NCBI GenBank assembly: GCA_964627845.1
Contig: CAZVKL010000011.1
Coordinates: 1-35,393, forward strand
From: DUUI01 sp964627845
GTDB taxonomy: Bacteria > Bacillota_I > Bacilli_A > Erysipelotrichales > Erysipelotrichaceae
Length of the DNA stretch: 35,393 bases
Direction of reading: 5' to 3'
Shown here: positions 31,269-35,393 of the stretch, piece after piece
How positions within the stretch are numbered: position 1 is the first letter of the stretch
Layout of the letters: every line of letters starts with the position of its first letter
Made by a program: the position numbers and the translations under genes
The notes under the pieces: generated by a model
Seen by the model: the letters and a program-made list of their open reading frames with translations, nothing else
Told to the model about the DNA's origin: nothing
Database searches by the model: none

Positions 31269-31910
31269 ATGAGATTACAGACTCGTGAACTTACCAGAAT
31301 GGCATTATACATTGCCTTATTCATTGCTCTTGATTGGTTTAGTGGCAATGTTTTACCAACCATGCCACAGGGAGGAAGTTTAGGACTATCGACAATTGTT
31401 CTTATTATCGCTTCTTATGATCTAGGCTTTACAAAAGCAATCGTATTAAATTTGGTTGCTTTAGCAGTGAGTCATCTCTTTGATGCGCCATGGTTTGTTT
31501 CTTGGCCACAATATCTCCTGGATTATTCTATTGGCTATGCGGCTTATTCTGTCGCAAGATACTTTGGTAACGAGAAAAATATGACCTTCGCTGTCGTTGT
31601 CCCAAATGCGATTCGATTCTTTAGTTCAGCAGTAGCGGGTGTCCTATATTATGGTGTTCCATGGTTAGGTAGCTTCTTATATCAAGCAGGATACATTGTT
31701 CCAACCATGATCGTGTCAATGATTGTGTTGCCAGTATTATTGCCACGGCTTAGAGATAATCTGAATTCTGAAAACATTCCAAGAACCATTCATCCAGTGT
31801 TAAGAACACTTGGATATGTTGTTTCAATCGCTTTAGTGATTGTTATTCTTTGGAGTGCACTCGATGCTTATCAAGCATTAGGTTGGCCAGGCATATTCCC
31901 AGAACAATAA
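31269..31910 (+). CDS. thiT: Thiamine ECF-transporter substrate-binding (S) component ThiT
   Basis: A 213-residue membrane protein with six hydrophobic segments, as in ECF S components. TRELTRMALYIALFIALDWF is the usual N-terminal helix; PQGGSLGLSTIVLIIASYDLGF resembles the ThiT substrate loop, and AVAGVLYYGVPWLGSFLYQAGYI the thiamine-contacting region. The TPP riboswitch in front makes the thiamine assignment firm. The frame is open from 31236, inside the terminator; ATG 31269 has GAAAGGGG upstream and is chosen. The EcfA/EcfT energising module is not in the window, so it is probably shared and encoded elsewhere. A hairpin terminator follows. Confidence 0.93.
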   Translation: MRLQTRELTRMALYIALFIALDWFSGNVLPTMPQGGSLGLSTIVLIIASYDLGFTKAIVLNLVALAVSHLFDAPWFVSWPQYLLDYSIGYAAYSVARYFGNEKNMTFAVVVPNAIRFFSSAVAGVLYYGVPWLGSFLYQAGYIVPTMIVSMIVLPVLLPRLRDNLNSENIPRTIHPVLRTLGYVVSIALVIVILWSALDAYQALGWPGIFPEQ

Positions 31911-31937
31911 AAAATCTTCATTTCTGAAGATTTTTTT
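31908..31937. terminator. Bidirectional terminator between thiT and gatD
   Basis: AAAATCTTCA (31911-31920) pairs with TGAAGATTTT (31925-31934) around TTTC, flanked by A- and T-runs. The gatD stop lies inside it. Confidence 0.9.
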
Positions 31938-32571
31938 GTATCAAGACTTGATTGATGATGCGCTTAGCGAGGTGTGGATTTCTAACTAAAAGGGGTCCAT
32001 GGAAATAGGAACAAAAAACATTTTTATAATGACAACCCTCACTGCCATCTTCGCCATTGTTGCCGTTTCCTTCAATAATTCTACCTAAAGGTTTTAGATT
32101 ATCCCCTAAGTAGGTCTTTCCGGCATGGTTTTCAAAACCATAATAGGTTTCGTTAAACTCGTCATTGACCATAATCGTATTGCCAATAAAACGGTTCTTT
32201 TCTTGATTTACGGTGTATAAATCCAATAATGATGTTCCTTCTATTTTTTTGTTTTTAGCACTAATGTAATAGTGACCCAATAATTGATACCCACCACAAA
32301 TCGCAAGAAGGACTCCATTGTTTTCTATATATTCTTTTAGTGGTTCCTTAAGACGTTTAATATCGTTGGATACAACAGCTTGTTCAGTGTCTTGGCCACC
32401 GCCAAAAAACACGCAATCGTACTTTGTTGGGTCAAACTCATCTTTTAAGGAAATTATTGTGGTTTCTACTTGATGGCCTGTTTTTTTGGCTTCGTGTTGT
32501 AGCATTAATAGGTTGCCATTATCGCCATAGGTATTTAATAAGTTGCCGTATAAATGTGCAATTCGAATCAT
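31918..32571 (-). CDS. gatD: Lipid II isoglutaminyl synthase glutaminase subunit GatD
   Basis: A 217-residue class I glutamine amidotransferase. HLYGNLLNTYGDNGNLL is the characteristic GatD N-terminus, LLAICGGYQLLG holds the nucleophile Cys92, and CSYFHGPLL the catalytic His. It supplies ammonia from glutamine to MurT, which together amidate D-Glu of the lipid II stem peptide to D-isoglutamine. It begins at the last base of murT's stop region (1-nt overlap), so the two are coupled. Its stop is TGA, evidence for the standard bacterial code. It implies that peptidoglycan precursors are made. Confidence 0.93.
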   Translation of the reverse strand: MIRIAHLYGNLLNTYGDNGNLLMLQHEAKKTGHQVETTIISLKDEFDPTKYDCVFFGGGQDTEQAVVSNDIKRLKEPLKEYIENNGVLLAICGGYQLLGHYYISAKNKKIEGTSLLDLYTVNQEKNRFIGNTIMVNDEFNETYYGFENHAGKTYLGDNLKPLGRIIEGNGNNGEDGSEGCHYKNVFCSYFHGPLLVRNPHLAKRIINQVLIQKNLQK

Positions 32572-33896
32572 TATTTCATCTCCATAGACACTAAGTCCGA
32601 TTTTGATAAATGTTCTCTTAATTGGAGCAACGCAGTATATGTAGCAAGAATATAGATAGTGGAGGTAGGTAACTGTTTTATTTGATGGGTTAATTGTTCG
32701 ATTGAATCGTTCACTATCAGATGTTTGAACCCAGCAACTTCTAATCGTTGTTTGAGGTCTTCTTTTCGAAAGCCACCTACGATTGTTTCTTTAATATTAA
32801 GTGTGTTGAGTTTTTCGTAATCAGCGTCCCATATCCAAGAGACATCAATTCCATCGGCATGCTTGTCGTTTAATAAACAGACAAGGGATTTTTCTTGTTT
32901 GTCCAGCTCAATCAAATCCACAATTTGATTAAATCCGACCGGATTTTTTACAAGGTTTAAAACAATTGTTTTATCGTTGAGCTTGAATTCTTCTTGTCGA
33001 CCAAATTTCATCGGGGTGTTTTTAAATCCGGTTTGAATTTCTTTGGGGGTTAAACCGAAATGAATACCGACACTATAGGCGGCTAAAGCATTATAGATAT
33101 TGTATAGACCGCCCACTTCAATTTTGAATGGGTGATGGTTAATGTCAAATTGTGACCAATTTCGATGCAATTGATTTATTTTTGTGACTTCATAATGAAG
33201 CTCTGGTCGTTTGAAGCCACAATCTGAACAATGATAATTGCCTAGGTTTGAATAGGTTAGTAAGTCATAGTTAAGTATATTATGGCATTGTGGACACAAT
33301 AAACCATCTGTGTTTGGGGAAGGGGTGATGGGCTCTTTTTCTTGGTGGTTAAACCCAAAGAATAGTTTACGATGATTTAAGTCATCATAATTAAAGAGAG
33401 GGGTGTCTCCATTGGCAATAATGATGGCATCAGGTGCGTGTTTCGCGCCATCGACCATATATTGATAGGTTGTGTATATTTCGCCAAAGCGATCCATTTG
33501 ATCGCGAAAGACATTGGTGAATACAATGATTTCGGGTTTTAGGACGGGAGTGATCTTTTTTAGATTGGCTTCATCGACTTCCAGGACGATGATATCTTCG
33601 TTTTTGATATTTAATAAGGTAGAGGTAATGCCTTGAATCATATTTGATCCCGATTCATTGGTTAAGACTTTGTATTTTTCTTTAAGAACATGTGTGATTA
33701 AGGAAGTGGTTAACGTTTTTCCATTGGTTCCGGTAACCATGACGATTTTGATATCTTTGGATAGATTGGCTAAAAAATTAGGGTCTATCGTTAAGGATAC
33801 TTTTCCTGGAAAGCTTGTTGCGTTTCGTTTTAATTTTCTGAGGGACCATTTTGTAAATTGGCCAGCCCGTTTCGCGAGTTGATAGCGTAATGACAT
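32571..33896 (-). CDS. murT: Lipid II isoglutaminyl synthase ligase subunit MurT
   Basis: A 441-residue Mur-ligase-type ATPase. VTGTNGKTLTTSLI (GTNGKT at 56-61) is the P-loop, and EVDEANLKKI and NVFRDQMDRFGEI the central-domain motifs. CPQC and CSDC form the Ribbon-type zinc insert typical of MurT, and the DUF1727 C-terminal domain begins near VLNLVKNPVGFNQI. The frame is open from 33959, but ATG 33896 has CAGGAGG 6 nt upstream and the known MurT start MSLRYQLAKRAG. It activates the D-Glu carboxylate for amidation with GatD. It is divergent from the DUF402 gene. Confidence 0.94.
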   Translation of the reverse strand: MSLRYQLAKRAGQFTKWSLRKLKRNATSFPGKVSLTIDPNFLANLSKDIKIVMVTGTNGKTLTTSLITHVLKEKYKVLTNESGSNMIQGITSTLLNIKNEDIIVLEVDEANLKKITPVLKPEIIVFTNVFRDQMDRFGEIYTTYQYMVDGAKHAPDAIIIANGDTPLFNYDDLNHRKLFFGFNHQEKEPITPSPNTDGLLCPQCHNILNYDLLTYSNLGNYHCSDCGFKRPELHYEVTKINQLHRNWSQFDINHHPFKIEVGGLYNIYNALAAYSVGIHFGLTPKEIQTGFKNTPMKFGRQEEFKLNDKTIVLNLVKNPVGFNQIVDLIELDKQEKSLVCLLNDKHADGIDVSWIWDADYEKLNTLNIKETIVGGFRKEDLKQRLEVAGFKHLIVNDSIEQLTHQIKQLPTSTIYILATYTALLQLREHLSKSDLVSMEMK

Positions 33897-33994
33897 AGTG
33901 CCTCCTGTTCTACCTTCTTTATTATAATCATTTACCACTTTCTTGTCATGATAAATCAAATGGGGTAAAATGTTGGAGTAAAAGGAGTTTAAAC

Positions 33995-34552
33995 ATGATG
34001 AATATAGGACAACAGGTCACTATTCAGAGTTTTAAACATAATGGTTCCTTACATCGCACCTGGTCACGCGGGACATTAATTGAAATGAGAGATGATTATT
34101 GGGTTGTTGTGACTTATAAAACATTGGTGGTTGAGAGTAATAAAAGAATCTGGCAAACACGGGAGCCAGCGATTTGTTTCTTTTATCCAGACCAGTGGTT
34201 TAATGTGATTGCGATGATAAGAAGAAATGGCATAACTTATTATTGTAATATCGCGTCTCCGTCATTATATGATGGGGAGGCTATCAAAAATATAGATTAT
34301 GATTTAGATTTAAAAGTTTTCCCAAATGGTTACTATGAAGTCCTAGACCAAGATGAATTTGATTATCATTCTAAGATTATGAAGTATCCGGATGAAATAA
34401 AAACGATTGTTAATGCTCAGGTACAGACATTGATTGATAAGATTGAGTCGAATCAAAGTCCGTTTAATGAAGAGATTGTTCGTGATTATTATTATAAATT
34501 TTTAAGTTTAGATAGAACCAAGAAAAAATCTGAAGGTGAAGAAGATGAGTGA
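33995..34552 (+). CDS. DUF402 nucleoside tri/diphosphate phosphatase (Ntdp, YgaC-like)
   Basis: A 185-residue protein of the DUF402 family. SFKHNGSLHRTW, FFYPDQWFNVIAM, YYCNIASPS and the acidic stretch DYDLDLKVFPNGYYEVLDQDEF are the family blocks, the last ones supplying the metal-binding Asp/Glu residues. The S. aureus relative hydrolyses nucleoside tri- and diphosphates. AAAGGAG lies 7 nt before ATG 33995; the second Met at 33998 is a less likely start. The stop overlaps the start of the mgtC gene, so the two are coupled. Confidence 0.88.
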   Translation: MMNIGQQVTIQSFKHNGSLHRTWSRGTLIEMRDDYWVVVTYKTLVVESNKRIWQTREPAICFFYPDQWFNVIAMIRRNGITYYCNIASPSLYDGEAIKNIDYDLDLKVFPNGYYEVLDQDEFDYHSKIMKYPDEIKTIVNAQVQTLIDKIESNQSPFNEEIVRDYYYKFLSLDRTKKKSEGEEDE

Positions 34553-35207
34553 TATTGATTTAATACAAGTGATATTGAGACTATTTTTAGCGGCCTTATG
34601 TGGAGCGGTTATTGGTAGTGACAGAGTTATTAAGGGAAGACCGGCTGGAATTAAGACCCATTCCTTAGTTGCTCTTGGAGCCAGCTTAGCCATGTTAAGT
34701 GGTGAATATATTATGTTAGAGTATGGCGATTCTCAAGATGTGTCTCGTTTAGCGGCGCAAGTTATTTCTGGAATAGGGTTTTTAGGAGCGGGAACAATTA
34801 TGTTTACTCAGCGCAACCAAGTCTATGGTCTAACTACAGCAGCTGGATTATGGTTTGCTGGGATACTCGGCATTAGTTTAGGTGGAGGCTGGTATGATAT
34901 TGCGTTGATAAGCATGTTGGTTTGGGCTTTTATCTTTTTTGTCTTAGGAAGGCTCGATATGTATTTATCTGATCGTAACCGAGAATACAAACTCTATTTA
35001 ACTTTGAGTGATGATGTCACTATTATGAGTGCGTTAGTAGTCTTGGATGAATTAAATATCCAAGTTACGGAAAAAGCGTCACTGAATGAATCTGAAACAA
35101 ATTGGTTAGTACAGGGCACATTAATGACAACCCAAGGGAACATTGATTTTGAAAAAGCGTTGAATGATGTGCATGGTATTGAGGTTGTTAAATTATTTTA
35201 TGTCTAG
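34545..35207 (+). CDS. MgtC/SapB family membrane protein
   Basis: A 220-residue protein. The N-terminal about 140 residues hold four to five membrane helices with AALCGAVIGSDRVIKGRPAG, KTHSLVALGASLAML and ISGIGFLGAGTIM, the MgtC/SapB signature. A soluble C-terminal domain of about 75 residues (EYKLYLTLSDDVTIMSALVV onward) resembles an ACT-like fold. GTG 34536 is in frame upstream, but ATG 34545 has AAGGTG at 6 nt and matches family starts. It overlaps the DUF402 gene by 8 nt. MgtC proteins are tied to low-magnesium growth and phosphate/ATP balance in other bacteria, which fits with a nucleotide phosphatase partner, but that is inference. Confidence 0.9.
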   Translation: MSDIDLIQVILRLFLAALCGAVIGSDRVIKGRPAGIKTHSLVALGASLAMLSGEYIMLEYGDSQDVSRLAAQVISGIGFLGAGTIMFTQRNQVYGLTTAAGLWFAGILGISLGGGWYDIALISMLVWAFIFFVLGRLDMYLSDRNREYKLYLTLSDDVTIMSALVVLDELNIQVTEKASLNESETNWLVQGTLMTTQGNIDFEKALNDVHGIEVVKLFYV

Positions 35208-35276
35208 ACATTTAAAATAAACTGTTGTTTTAAATGCCAAAGAACAACTTCGATTTATGAATTCTGATAATTAATA

Positions 35277-35306
35277 AAAAAAGTTTCTTAAAAAGTGCTT
35301 TTTTTG
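35277..35306 (+). terminator. Weak terminator after mgtC
   Basis: AAAAAAAG and CTTTTTTT (35278-35285 / 35298-35305) can pair around an imperfect loop. It is A/T only except for one G-C pair, so strength is uncertain. Confidence 0.4.
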
Positions 35307-35335
35307 TTGACAAAGACTTTTGAATATTATAGACT
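35307..35335 (+). promoter_or_regulatory. rRNA operon promoter
   Basis: TTGACA (35307-35312) is a consensus -35. The -10 is either TATAGA (35328-35333, 15-bp spacer) or TAGACT (35330-35335, 17 bp). It lies upstream of a boxA-containing rRNA leader. Confidence 0.65.
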
Positions 35336-35339
35336 AAGT

Positions 35340-35393
35340 GAGCGCTCAAGGGAGTGCATGAGAAAAATGATCTTTGAAAACTAAACAGAAACG
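35340..35393 (+). other. rRNA operon leader with boxA, just before 16S rRNA (truncated)
   Basis: GAGCGCTC (35340-35347) is a small palindrome. TGATCTTTGA (35368-35377) matches the boxA antitermination site TGCTCTTTGA at nine of ten positions, and CTTTGAAAACTAAACA is the conserved stretch found immediately before 16S rRNA in Bacilli. The 16S gene itself is not in the window. Confidence 0.75.

Noticed and set aside
62..35207. Recoding of TGA as Trp (Mycoplasma code)
   Set aside because: Real genes end at TGA (for example 361, 21867, 31918 and 34552), and Trp residues are TGG.
1..35393. CRISPR array, prophage or insertion sequence
   Set aside because: No regularly spaced direct repeats, integrase, transposase, or terminal inverted repeats with target duplications were seen.

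Overview
This 35.4 kb window is AT-rich chromosomal DNA of a fermentative, probably anaerobic low-GC Firmicute (class Bacilli in the broad sense; a lineage near Erysipelotrichales, Haloplasmatales/Turicibacter or Izemoplasmatales is my best guess, not proven). Grounds: strong AGGAGG-type ribosome sites, CIRCE/HrcA control, PadR-DUF1700 and YozG-DUF2975 modules, an NAD-linked trimeric [FeFe]-hydrogenase, and a Bacilli-type 16S leader at the right edge. TGA is used as a stop and Trp is TGG, so the Mycoplasma code does not apply. The MurT-GatD pair (amidation of the peptidoglycan stem) argues that the cell makes, or recently made, a wall. I saw no prophage, insertion sequence, CRISPR array or toxin-antitoxin locus.

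Layout. 1-1.6 kb: the tail of an unknown gene, two unknown coupled genes, and a convergent HTH/DUF2975 pair. 1.5-1.95 kb: non-coding DNA holding one copy of a hairpin repeat. 1.95-6.1 kb (minus): a DUF4015 glycosidase-like protein, a polysaccharide-deacetylase lipoprotein and a FAD/NAD(P)-binding protein. 6.3-6.6 kb: a minus-strand Ser-Asp-Gly tRNA operon. 6.75-11.1 kb: the hydrogenase operon hydC-hydB-hydA. 11.1-15 kb: SixA-like phosphatase, thiol peroxidase, metallophosphoesterase lipoprotein, PadR and DUF1700/DUF4097 protein. 15-16.1 kb (minus): a second identical tRNA-Asp and a DUF4349 lipoprotein. 16.2-19.1 kb: gnd-zwf, the NADPH-yielding oxidative pentose phosphate steps. 19.3-21.9 kb: a GlsB-like protein, two tandem hsp20 genes behind a doubled CIRCE, and a UMF1-type transporter. 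21.9-28.9 kb: M3 peptidase, ankyrin/EF-G-like pair, superoxide dismutase and M32 carboxypeptidase. 28.9-31.1 kb: PgpA-like phosphatase, thioredoxin-like lipoprotein, AAC(3)-fold protein and convergent fRMsr. 31.1-35.2 kb: TPP riboswitch-thiT, murT-gatD (minus), DUF402 phosphatase and MgtC. 35.3 kb: promoter and boxA leader of an rRNA operon that continues past the window.

How the parts fit. The hydrogenase can reoxidise NADH (with ferredoxin) to H2, zwf-gnd makes NADPH, and Tpx, SOD and fRMsr with a thioredoxin-like lipoprotein give oxidative-stress defence to a cell with oxygen-sensitive iron-sulfur enzymes. Most of the genes are standard families. The least explained signals are non-coding: (1) a 65-bp hairpin element present twice with a compensatory base-pair change; (2) a promoter, 27-codon ORF and terminator in front of the ankyrin/EF-G operon, with a possible alternative fold; (3) two genes whose -10 box sits 6 nt before the ATG (leaderless candidates); (4) a 7-nt match between the TPP aptamer 5' strand and the thiT terminator loop.
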